From NCBI GenBank assembly GCA_017618435.1, contig JAFZUH010000037.1, positions 1 through 6,422 of the forward strand: a stretch of DNA of 6,422 bases, given 5' to 3'. Of the stretch, positions 1 through 6,407 are shown piece by piece. A model generated the notes under the pieces. It worked only from the letters and a program-made list of their open reading frames with translations. It had not been told where the DNA came from and did not search any database. The DNA is from Bacteroidales bacterium. Lineage in GTDB: Bacteria > Bacteroidota > Bacteroidia > Bacteroidales > WCHB1-69. The position numbers were made by a program, and so were the translations under genes. Each line of letters starts with the position of its first letter. The stretch's first letter is position 1.

Positions 1-998
1 ATGTACAGTAGGCTTCCCATTACTACGGGAAAATCATATTTTTCCAAGCCGTTTACAATCATTACGCCAACACCTTTGTAATCAAATACATATTCAACAA
101 AAACGGCTCCTGCCATCATACCGGCCAGCCAGCCTGAAATGGCTGTAACAACAGGATTCAAAGCGTTTTTGATAACATGAAAATTGATGATATGCGGAAA
201 ACTTAAACCTTTGGCTTTGGCTGTGCGAATGTAATCCTGCGACAATACCTCCAATACAGAATTTCTCATCAATTCGGTAACGGTAGCCAATGGTCTTATA
301 CCCAATGTTATGGCGGGTAAAATCAAGTTTTTTAAGTCCAAATATTCCCCATCGCCAAAATCGCTGATGGTATAAAGGCTGCCAAACATATTCAAACCGG
401 TGTAGTCTGACAATAGAAAAGCAAATATCCAAGCAAATAATATAGCGGCAAAAAACGAAGGCAAAGCCATACCCAATACAGAAACCACCAATGTTGTTCT
501 GTCAAACCAAGTGTTTTGAAATATAGCACAGAATATGCCCAATATTATGCCTAAAATGATGGCGAAAATAATGGAGATAATCGCCAATAGGGCAGTTTTG
601 GGAAACGCTTCGTTTAGCATTTCCAAAACGGGTCGTTTGCTTTGATACGAACGGCCCAAATAAGGTTTTTTGGCGACCAAAAGATGTGTTTGGGCAAATG
701 TGAATAAAATATGGGCATTATATTTTTCTTCGGAATAGCAAAACACGCTTTTTTCATCTGTGTTATGCAAAGAAATCGGCATCATATCATTGATATAGGT
801 GGCAAAACGGAGGTGGAGAGGCAAGTCCAAACCCAGATCTTTTTTTACGGCTTCTTCGCTTTCCACATCGGAACGTTGCCCCATGGTCATAATGGCACTG
901 TCGCCGGGCAATATGGAAAACAGCAAAAATATAACGGTAATGATACCTATCATTACCAAAAGTCCGTAGCCAAGCCGTTTCAGTATAAATTGTAACAT
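1..998 (-). CDS. DppB/OppB-type dipeptide/oligopeptide ABC transporter permease (3' end beyond window)
   Basis: Inner-membrane permease subunit of a peptide (or nickel/opine-like) ABC importer. It would pair with a second permease, ATPases and a periplasmic binding protein, none of which is in view. Translating the minus strand from the ATG at 998 gives 332 open codons running off the window. Visible marks are an N-terminal helix (about 9-30) opening MLQFILKRLG as in DppB, then PGD (31-33), LGLDLPL (55-61), LGRSY (114-118) followed by RPVLEML, helices at about 135-160 and 170-196, and the EAA-type cytoplasmic loop DYIRTAKAKGL (255-265) followed by KNALNPVV that contacts the ATPase. The last residues, YDFPVVMGSLLY, align with a point about 35-40 residues before the usual C-terminus, so the loss is due to the window edge. 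The segment between LGLD and LGRSY is about 40 residues longer than in E. coli DppB. The start lies 4 bp after the prenyl synthase stop, so it is probably the distal gene of the same operon. The family call is firm; the substrate is unknown. Confidence 0.93.
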   Translation of the reverse strand, partial: MLQFILKRLGYGLLVMIGIITVIFLLFSILPGDSAIMTMGQRSDVESEEAVKKDLGLDLPLHLRFATYINDMMPISLHNTDEKSVFCYSEEKYNAHILFTFAQTHLLVAKKPYLGRSYQSKRPVLEMLNEAFPKTALLAIISIIFAIILGIILGIFCAIFQNTWFDRTTLVVSVLGMALPSFFAAILFAWIFAFLLSDYTGLNMFGSLYTISDFGDGEYLDLKNLILPAITLGIRPLATVTELMRNSVLEVLSQDYIRTAKAKGLSFPHIINFHVIKNALNPVVTAISGWLAGMMAGAVFVEYVFDYKGVGVMIVNGLEKYDFPVVMGSLLY

Positions 999-1002
999 TA
1001 TT

Positions 1003-1953
1003 TTACTTTACACTTATAATTTTGTTTAACATTTGCCGTAAAGCCTCGCTATAGGCATTTTGGGGGATTTTTTGCAAAAAATCATCAAACACTTGAGCCT
1101 TTTGGTTCATTATATGGATTGCTTTTTCAATGCCTCCGTTTTCAATTGTTTGATTGATAATTTGTTGTATTTCTTCTTCGGTACCCTTGTGGTGAAAATA
1201 GAGATTGAGCAACCTTTGTTGTTGCATGGTGTCCATATTTGTCAATGCTGCAATCAATGGCAAGGTGATTTTATGTTCTTTGATGTCTTTGTTGGCATCT
1301 TTATTGCTCGTTTTTTGTGAAAAATCGGAAATGTCGTCTGCCATTTGAAAAGCCAATCCGAACGAAATTCCCATATCGTACCATTGTTGTATTTGTTGTT
1401 GGGAAATTCCTGCTGAATATGCACCCAATTTGAAGCAAGTGGCCAACAAAACGGCGGTTTTTTTTCTGATTGTTTCAAAATATTGTTCCAAAGACAAAGA
1501 TTGTGCTCTATTGAGTTGTATTTGTAGCAATTCGCCTAAAACCATTGTTTCTGCAACCTGAGTAATATCGGTTAAAATATTTATATTGTCAGTGGCAACA
1601 ATTTGTTTCATAGTTTGCGACAAAAAATAATCGCCAATCAATACTGCCAATTGGTTGCCATGCAAAGCGTTGATGGTGTTGCAGTTCCTTCTTTTTTGTC
1701 CATTGTCAATTACATCATCGTGTATTAATGAAGAATGATGCATCAATTCTACCGCCAAGGCCAATTTTTGCGTTTGGAGAGTTATTGTTCCACACAATCC
1801 TGCCGTAAGAAAAACAATGGCAGGACGAACCAATTTTGCTCCATTGTCTTTGTTTACATAAGAGGAAATGAGTTCGTTTTGATTGACAATATCAAGATAT
1901 TGCTGTTCAAAAACGTGCATTTCTTCATTTATGGCGGTAAAAATTTCTTTCAT
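1003..1953 (-). CDS. Polyprenyl diphosphate synthase (trans-isoprenyl, probably long chain for menaquinone)
   Basis: Cytosolic head-to-tail prenyltransferase that adds isopentenyl diphosphate units to an allylic diphosphate; 316 residues, normal for the family. The first Asp-rich motif is DDVID (79-83) followed by RR (88-89). The second is DDISD (206-210), after GLAFQMA. Both bind the Mg-diphosphate of the allylic substrate. Other family marks are K40 and R43-P44 (the GKxxRP region), IGDYFLS (107-112), GELLQIQ (140-146), KTAVLLATCFKLGA (165-178) and KDIKEHKITLPLI (222-234). The residues before the first motif (HHSSLIH) are small or non-aromatic, unlike the bulky aromatic pair of farnesyl synthases. 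This favours a long product such as the menaquinone side chain (IspB/HepT-like), which is inference. The usual glycines of the GKxxxGxDIxE stretch are replaced by lysines or asparagine here, a mild deviation. The start follows the upstream stop by 4 bp and the next gene begins 4 bp after its own stop. Chain length cannot be settled from sequence alone. Confidence 0.93.
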   Translation of the reverse strand: MKEIFTAINEEMHVFEQQYLDIVNQNELISSYVNKDNGAKLVRPAIVFLTAGLCGTITLQTQKLALAVELMHHSSLIHDDVIDNGQKRRNCNTINALHGNQLAVLIGDYFLSQTMKQIVATDNINILTDITQVAETMVLGELLQIQLNRAQSLSLEQYFETIRKKTAVLLATCFKLGAYSAGISQQQIQQWYDMGISFGLAFQMADDISDFSQKTSNKDANKDIKEHKITLPLIAALTNMDTMQQQRLLNLYFHHKGTEEEIQQIINQTIENGGIEKAIHIMNQKAQVFDDFLQKIPQNAYSEALRQMLNKIISVK

Positions 1954-1957
1954 TTTT

Positions 1958-2257
1958 CTAACTCAAGAATGAAGTTGTTTTCAAAAAACAGATAAAGTAG
2001 GTAATCATCAATACAAAAGTTGCTAACATAATGCCCCTGCCTGTTTTGTCTAATTTTAGATTGAGCAGATAATATCTCATCAATATCAGGTTGGGAATCA
2101 TGGAAATCAGCAACATAGTTGAGATTTGTATCAAATAGTCTTTGTTTTCAGGTGCCAAGGCTACCGACAGCCCAAAAAGCAGGGCAAACAATATGGCTGG
2201 TAATATCAAGCCGATAAGAATGCCAATACCGATAGAATCTTTTTTTAGTATATTCAT
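1958..2257 (-). CDS. Small three-helix inner-membrane protein, function unknown
   Basis: A 99-residue hydrophobic protein that I do not recognise as a characterised family. It shows three likely membrane helices at about 9-34, 42-66 and 75-93. Positive charges sit at K5-K6 and in the second loop (R61, K68, K71, R74), while the first loop holds the acidic E37 and D40. The positive-inside rule therefore puts the N-terminus in the cytoplasm and the C-terminus outside. The loop between helices 2 and 3 contains KLDKTGRG (68-75), the only motif-like piece. There is no signal-peptidase site or lipobox. It is probably a real gene: an ATG with A-rich leader lies 7 bp after the surE stop, and its TAG is 4 bp before the prenyl synthase ATG, so it fills the gap exactly. 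From memory, short membrane ORFs next to surE occur in other Bacteroidota, but I cannot verify that here. A role in envelope or lipid metabolism would be guesswork. Confidence 0.8.
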   Translation of the reverse strand: MNILKKDSIGIGILIGLILPAILFALLFGLSVALAPENKDYLIQISTMLLISMIPNLILMRYYLLNLKLDKTGRGIMLATFVLMITYFICFLKTTSFLS

Positions 2258-2264
2258 GATTTAT

Positions 2265-3065
2265 TTATTTAATTTTCCATTTTTTCAGTTCATCTAAAGC
2301 ATGATAAGCGGTCATGTCTGTATATATAGGGGTAATGGATACATAGTTGTGTTTAATTGCCCAAATATCAGTATCCCGTCCTTTGTCTATTTCTTTCAGT
2401 TCCCCGTCTAACCAATAATAAGGCTGTCCGTTGGGAGATTGGCGTTCTTCCAGATATTCCACCCAATAATTATTAGCCTGTCGTGTTATTTTGTATCCTT
2501 TCAGTTCTTCTGCGGGGACGTTGGGAATGTTGATGTTTAAACATGTTTTTTGCGGCAGACCGTTATTTAGTGCTACGGCAATTACTTTGTCTGCTACCAT
2601 TGCCGCACCTTGAAAATCATAGGTGGGCTTGTAGTTGACAATGGAAAATGCAATTGAAGGTATTTGGTTTAAACAACCTTCCAAGGCTGCTCCGACAGTG
2701 CCGGAATAAAGTGTGCTTGCCGATGTGTTTGAGCCATGATTGATACCTGAAAGCAACAAGTCGATTTTTTTGTTTTTTAAGACAAGATGTCTTGCCATTT
2801 TTACAGAATCGCTGGGGGTACCGCTTGTTTTATATATTTGAAGATGTTCGTCTTGATGTAGTTGCCAAATGCGTAGCGGATTGGCAAAGGTGATGGCATG
2901 GCTTTTGCCCGATTGTCCGGAAGATGGGGCTACTACGACAACATCTCCGTATTTTTGTGCAATTTCTGTCAATGTTTTTATTCCCGTAGCGTGTACGCCG
3001 TCATCATTGGAAATAAGTATTAACGGACGTTTGGTTTTATTGGTCTTTGGATTTGGAGTTTTCAT
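2265..3065 (-). CDS. surE: 5'/3'-nucleotidase SurE
   Basis: Metal-dependent nucleoside monophosphate phosphatase (5'- and 3'-nucleotidase, in some species also exopolyphosphatase), cytosolic, linked in E. coli to stationary-phase survival. The 266-residue product carries the family signature from the N-terminus: ISNDDGVHATGI (18-29), with D21-D22 as metal ligands. APSSGQSGKSHAIT (46-59) follows, with S52 as the third ligand position. Then come GTPSDSVKMA (82-91) and SGINHGSN (106-113), with N109 as the fourth ligand, followed by YSGTVGAALEG (120-130). All four metal ligands known from SurE structures are therefore present. The first 13 residues are a Lys/Thr/Pro-rich extension before the first strand, slightly longer than in many homologues. 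The ATG overlaps the helicase TGA as ATGA (3062-3065), which implies translational coupling, and the next gene starts 7 bp after the stop. Known family function; in-vivo substrate preference cannot be read from sequence. Confidence 0.96.
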   Translation of the reverse strand: MKTPNPKTNKTKRPLILISNDDGVHATGIKTLTEIAQKYGDVVVVAPSSGQSGKSHAITFANPLRIWQLHQDEHLQIYKTSGTPSDSVKMARHLVLKNKKIDLLLSGINHGSNTSASTLYSGTVGAALEGCLNQIPSIAFSIVNYKPTYDFQGAAMVADKVIAVALNNGLPQKTCLNINIPNVPAEELKGYKITRQANNYWVEYLEERQSPNGQPYYWLDGELKEIDKGRDTDIWAIKHNYVSITPIYTDMTAYHALDELKKWKIK

Positions 3066-5434
3066 TCTGATATTCTTTTTAGTTTGGCAAAATAATAAAG
3101 TAGTTTTTTCTTTCCGGCAGCTTCAAAATCAATGAGGACTTTATCGTTATTGTCGCCAAAGTTTTCTATTTCGATAATGGTTCCGATGCCGAATTTCTCA
3201 TGATAGACTTTCATGCCGATTTCAGAAGTTTTTGCTGTAAGTATATCGGTATCAAGGGCGATATTGGGTTGGGATTTTTTCGGTTCAATAATTATATTTT
3301 GACTGCTCCGTTTGGCTATCGGTTGTCTGAATATGGTTTGTTGTGCCGATTTTTTCCTTTCGGTAGTGGGAAAATCTTTTTTAGGCATAAATTGGGGTGT
3401 GGAGGTGTAAAAGATGTTCTTTTCTTGTAGGGTAGCAGATACAGTGGTATCTTCAAAGCAGACAACGTCTTTGCTTATTTCTTCAAGAAACGGACTTGGG
3501 TTGCAAAAATTGAAGTTTCCATACATTCTTCTTGTTTCAGCAAAAGAGATGGTCAAATGTTTTTTTGCTCTGGTAATGGCCACATAAAACAAACGGCGTT
3601 CTTCTTCCAACTCGCTTGGTGAAGAAACCAGAAAGGAAGGAAAGATGTTTTCTTCTACCCCCACAACATAAACGCAAGTAAATTCCAGCCCTTTGGAAGC
3701 ATGAATGGTCATTAGTTTCACCTTGTCTTTATTATCTTCATCGTCTTTGTCGGCATCGGTAAAAAGGGCGGCTTCGTTTAAGAATAAATCCAAAGAGGGG
3801 AATTCTTCCTGCAAATCCTCTCCTGTGGAAAAATCTATTCTTGTATTGGCAGGTCGTTCTACAAAGTCTTTCATTGCATTGAACAGTTCGCCTAAATTTT
3901 CGTAACGTTCCTTTTCTTCTGTGTTTTCACGCAAATCTTGTGTAATGCCGCTACTATCAGCAATATGTTTTCCCAATTCAAAAGCATTGAGAATTTTTAG
4001 TTGGGCATGAAAACTTTTTATCTTATTGACAAATAAATCCAAGGCGTTGAACACTTTTGGTGAAACTTTCAGGTTGTATGCCATAGGGTTTTCTGCCACG
4101 TCCCATAAGCCGACATTGTGTTCGGAAGCACAAGCGATAATATGTTCCATTGAAGTAGGACCAATGCCCCGTTGGGGATAGTTGATGATTCTTTTCAAGG
4201 CTTCTTCATCATGAAAATTGACCGCCAAACGGAAATAAGCCATGGCATCTTTTATTTCTTTACGGTTGTAGAACGATTGTCCACCGTATATTCTGTAAGG
4301 AATAGCCATTCTCCGCAGGGCTTCTTCAAATGGTCTTGATTGGTTGTTGGTGCGATACATAATGGTAAAATCGTTATTGGTATAACCATATTTTCTTTTC
4401 ATGTCCGCAATGGATTTTACCACCGCAATAGCCTCATCTATATCACTTGGTGTTTTCAGTATCTTTATTTTATCCCCACTATCATTCGAAGTCCATATCA
4501 TTTTGGGTATCTGTCGTTTGTTGCAGGCAATAACGCTATTGGCTGCTTTGATGATATTTTTGGAAGAACGGTAGTTTTGTTCTAATTTGAAAATTTCATA
4601 CGATGGGTAATCGTTTTTGAATGTCAGTATATTTTCGATGTTTGCCCCCCGAAAAGAATAGATGCTTTGGGCATCATCGCCTACAACACAAATATTTTCG
4701 TATGCGGCAGCCAATTTTTTGATAATCATATATTGTACACGATTGGTGTCTTGATACTCATCTATCAAAATATAATGAAACCGCTGTTGGTATTTGAGCA
4801 ATATTTCAGGAAAATCGCGTAAAAGAACGTACATGTTTACCAACAAATCGTCAAAATCCATTGCGTCTGCTTGTTTCAAACGATGGTTGTATGCAAGATA
4901 AATTTGCCCCAATTCGCCCAATTGTTTGGCTTTGTTTTCCTGTTCAATAAGGCTGTTGTTGCAATAATCTTCAGGAAAAAGCAATGCAGACTTTGCCCCG
5001 GAAATAACATTTTGTACCAATGTCGGTTTATAAATTTTAATGTCTAGATTTTTTTCTTTGATAATATTTTTTATCAAGTTTTTGCTGTCATCGGTATCAT
5101 AAATGGTGAAATTGTTGGTGTACCCTAAATGTTCCGCTTCAATTCGCAATATTTTGCTGAAAATAGAGTGAAAAGTACCCATCCAAACATGGCTGCCTTG
5201 TGAATTGCCCAATAAAGCGACAATACGTTCTTTCATCTCTTTTGCCGCTTTGTTGGTAAAGGTCAAACTGAGTATGTTAAACGGATTGACACCCTGAGAA
5301 ATCATGTAGGCAATACGATAGGTGAGCACGCGGGTTTTGCCCGAACCGGCTCCTGCTATTACCATCGAGGGACCATCTATGTTGATTACAGCCTGTCGCT
5401 GATTTTCATTTAATGACGAAAGTATTGTATCCAC
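3062..5434 (-). CDS. uvrD: UvrD/PcrA-family superfamily 1A DNA helicase
   Basis: ATP-driven 3'-5' DNA helicase of replication and repair (UvrD/PcrA/Rep type), 790 residues from the GTG start. Numbered from that start it shows, in order: Q motif LNENQ (8-12), Walker A GAGSGKT (28-34), LTFTNKAA (57-64), GTFHS (86-90), Walker B DEYQDTN (225-231), GDDAQSIYSFRGA (252-264), NYRSS (287-291), TIHASKGLEF (576-585) and EEERRLFYVAITRAK (610-624) with its arginine finger. After a low-complexity linker (about 660-739) comes a Tudor-like tail (740-788, GMKVYHEKFGIGTII onward), the part that binds RNA polymerase in PcrA. There is no in-frame ATG before the one at 5368-5366 (just ahead of Walker A, already past the Q motif). 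I chose GTG at 5434 because VDTILSSLNENQ matches the family N-terminus. TTG at 5482 would add 16 residues but lies inside an inverted repeat about 13 nt from the predicted transcript start. First gene of the operon; its TGA overlaps the surE ATG. PcrA or UvrD are equally good names. Confidence 0.95.
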   Translation of the reverse strand: MDTILSSLNENQRQAVINIDGPSMVIAGAGSGKTRVLTYRIAYMISQGVNPFNILSLTFTNKAAKEMKERIVALLGNSQGSHVWMGTFHSIFSKILRIEAEHLGYTNNFTIYDTDDSKNLIKNIIKEKNLDIKIYKPTLVQNVISGAKSALLFPEDYCNNSLIEQENKAKQLGELGQIYLAYNHRLKQADAMDFDDLLVNMYVLLRDFPEILLKYQQRFHYILIDEYQDTNRVQYMIIKKLAAAYENICVVGDDAQSIYSFRGANIENILTFKNDYPSYEIFKLEQNYRSSKNIIKAANSVIACNKRQIPKMIWTSNDSGDKIKILKTPSDIDEAIAVVKSIADMKRKYGYTNNDFTIMYRTNNQSRPFEEALRRMAIPYRIYGGQSFYNRKEIKDAMAYFRLAVNFHDEEALKRIINYPQRGIGPTSMEHIIACASEHNVGLWDVAENPMAYNLKVSPKVFNALDLFVNKIKSFHAQLKILNAFELGKHIADSSGITQDLRENTEEKERYENLGELFNAMKDFVERPANTRIDFSTGEDLQEEFPSLDLFLNEAALFTDADKDDEDNKDKVKLMTIHASKGLEFTCVYVVGVEENIFPSFLVSSPSELEEERRLFYVAITRAKKHLTISFAETRRMYGNFNFCNPSPFLEEISKDVVCFEDTTVSATLQEKNIFYTSTPQFMPKKDFPTTERKKSAQQTIFRQPIAKRSSQNIIIEPKKSQPNIALDTDILTAKTSEIGMKVYHEKFGIGTIIEIENFGDNNDKVLIDFEAAGKKKLLYYFAKLKRISE

Positions 5435-5453
5435 AATTTTATTGATTTTTACG

Positions 5454-5492
5454 CTATATTGTTGTAAAACAAAATCTGACAAAAATTGTCAT
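5454..5492 (-). other. 12-codon mini-ORF in the helicase leader (possible leader peptide)
   Basis: The only ATG in the helicase leader opens a 12-codon frame (MTIFVRFCFTTI) that ends with TAG 19 bp before the GTG start of the helicase, in a different frame from it. The ATG lies 8 bp after the -7 box, so the transcript would be leaderless or nearly so. The peptide has no run of one amino acid that would suggest attenuation. It may be chance. Removing one T from the five-T run at its third and fourth codons would join this ATG in frame to the helicase. Confidence 0.2.
5477..5491. promoter_or_regulatory. Perfect 6-bp inverted repeat in the helicase leader (possible operator or hairpin)
   Basis: Reads TGACAA-TTT-TTGTCA on the minus strand: two perfect 6-bp arms around a 3-base centre, starting 10 bp downstream of the -7 box and covering the TTG candidate start codon at 5482-5480. 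It could be an operator for a dimeric repressor bound just after the transcription start, or a short RNA hairpin. It does not resemble the E. coli LexA box (CTGT-N8-ACAG). Short AT-rich palindromes also arise by chance, so the regulatory meaning is inferred from position only. Confidence 0.35.
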
Positions 5493-5500
5493 TTAATATG

Positions 5501-5532
5501 CAAAGATAACATCTTTTTTTCAGAAAAACAAC
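5501..5532 (-). promoter_or_regulatory. Bacteroidota-type promoter for the helicase-surE-prenyl synthase-permease operon
   Basis: On the minus strand TATCTTTG (5508-5501) is an exact match to the Bacteroidota -7 consensus TAnnTTTG and is followed by CA as often seen. Twenty bases upstream is GTTG (5532-5529), part of TTGTTG, a one-mismatch version of the -33 TTTG box at the preferred spacing. Transcription should start near 5494-5497. I found no exact -7 box in the junctions between the downstream genes, so this promoter may drive all five. Confidence 0.75.
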
Positions 5533-5624
5533 AATATTATTTAAATGTGAATATTTTTTAAGTTTTTTATTATCAGTTAATTATAATGTTATTTGATAAA
5601 AATGGTTTACTATAAGATTTTTTG

Positions 5625-5632
5625 TACATTTG
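5625..5632 (+). promoter_or_regulatory. Bacteroidota-type -7 box for the outer-membrane protein gene
   Basis: TACATTTG is an exact match to TAnnTTTG and is followed by CAATA, placing the transcript start near 5636-5639 and giving a leader of about 25 bases before the ATG at 5662. The -33 position (about 5600-5605, AATGG region) does not match TTTG well; the nearest TTTG (5592-5595) is 29 bp away, too far. The start may need an activator or be weak. This placement rules out translation from the TTG at 5593, which would lie upstream of the transcript. Confidence 0.6.
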
Positions 5633-5661
5633 CAATATTCAAAATTATAATTGATAAAGCA

Positions 5662-6393
5662 ATGAAGAATTTATTGAAGTTGTTGTTTTTTGCTGTATGC
5701 TTATTACTTAACAGTCAGATTCAGGCTCAATTTTCAATTAATGCCGGTCCAAGTTTTCCCTTGGCGGATTTGTCTTCTTCAAACAAAGATTTTGGGAATG
5801 CCCAAATAGGGGTATATGCCTCTTTGCAGGGAGCCATGCCTGTAACAGGCAATACCGATGTGTTAGGACACATGTTTGCCATCACACTCAATGTTGATTA
5901 TTTTTGGCATACCTTAAAAAAAGATGCTCAAAAACGTTTGATGAATGAATATCTTGGAAAAAACGCAGTGATGGATTATGATAAAATGACACATACGCAA
6001 TATATGTTTTTGCCTATCATGATAGGGTTTATGTATCGGTATAATTTTTCCAATAATTTTGCGATAGCCGTAGATGCGGCTTGTGGGGTTAATTTTATTT
6101 ATCGAACAAAAGAAGAATTTGATTTTGTAAAAGATAGTGTTAATTTTCAGAGTATTAAAGAATATAAATTAGCCTACGGTTTATCAGCCCGAGCAACATT
6201 CCGTTTTATCATATTGAAACATTTGTCATTAGGTGTTAATGTACACTTATTGAACTCTTTTACAAATAATTATTCTACTTATATAAAAAGAGAAGATGTA
6301 TCGGAACCATTAAATAATGTGTCGTATTCTTCCCCCAAAGGATATAGCGTTTATCCCATGTCGGTTTCGGCTTTTATCGGATATGTATTTTGA
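5662..6393 (+). CDS. Outer-membrane beta-barrel protein (porin-family-like), function unknown
   Basis: A 243-residue exported protein with the look of a small Bacteroidota outer-membrane barrel. Residues 1-22 are a signal peptide: KNLLK, a hydrophobic core (L7-L16), then NSQIQA with likely cleavage before Q23. The mature part starts FSINAGPSFPLADL and alternates short amphipathic strands with polar turns, for example FAITLNVDYFW, TQYMFLPIMIGFMYRYNF, FAIAVDAACGVNFIY, YGLSARATFRFII, HLSLGVNVHLL and VSAFIGYVF. The chain ends in an aromatic phenylalanine, the usual barrel-assembly signal. About 8-10 strands are plausible. There is no OmpA-like peptidoglycan domain and no TonB box. I chose ATG 5662 because the in-frame upstream TTG at 5593 precedes the predicted transcript start and would bury the signal peptide behind 23 extra residues. 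It is transcribed divergently from the helicase operon. I do not recognise a specific function; such proteins are often annotated as porin family or PorT-like. Confidence 0.85.
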   Translation: MKNLLKLLFFAVCLLLNSQIQAQFSINAGPSFPLADLSSSNKDFGNAQIGVYASLQGAMPVTGNTDVLGHMFAITLNVDYFWHTLKKDAQKRLMNEYLGKNAVMDYDKMTHTQYMFLPIMIGFMYRYNFSNNFAIAVDAACGVNFIYRTKEEFDFVKDSVNFQSIKEYKLAYGLSARATFRFIILKHLSLGVNVHLLNSFTNNYSTYIKREDVSEPLNNVSYSSPKGYSVYPMSVSAFIGYVF

Positions 6394-6407
6394 TAAATGT
6401 GTTTATC
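6392..6407 (+). terminator. Weak AT-rich inverted repeat after the outer-membrane protein gene
   Basis: GATAAA-TGTG-TTTATC forms a 6-bp stem with a 4-base loop overlapping the TGA stop codon. There is only one G-C pair per arm and no T-run follows (CTGTTCACG), so it is a poor intrinsic terminator. It may only mark the 3' end; a better terminator could lie beyond the window. Confidence 0.2.

Noticed and set aside
94..432. A 112-codon minus-strand open frame inside the first 1 kb
   Set aside because: It is out of frame with the permease, which runs open through the same bases on the same strand and matches DppB throughout. The 112-residue product has no recognisable motif.
711..995. A 94-codon plus-strand open frame
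   Set aside because: It lies antisense to the permease N-terminal half, and its composition (Phe/His/Gln-rich, no motif) is what an antisense shadow gives.
1..998. Permease as a truncated pseudogene
   Set aside because: The frame is open to the last base with all expected motifs in order; only the final part of the protein is missing, and that is due to the window edge.
2869..3135. Plus-strand open frame crossing the surE/helicase junction
   Set aside because: It is antisense to two well-supported genes and has no motif or promoter. The same applies to the other plus-strand frames at 1060-1320, 1735-1995, 3200-3430, 3705-3905 and 4340-4585.
5570..5599. TTATCA ... TGATAA inverted repeat in the divergent spacer
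   Set aside because: Six-base arms with an 18-base spacer in very AT-rich DNA are expected by chance; there is no second copy.
5593..5661. Extended N-terminus of the outer-membrane protein from the TTG at 5593
   Set aside because: It would start upstream of the predicted transcription start (-7 box at 5625-5632) and put 23 residues before a normal signal peptide.
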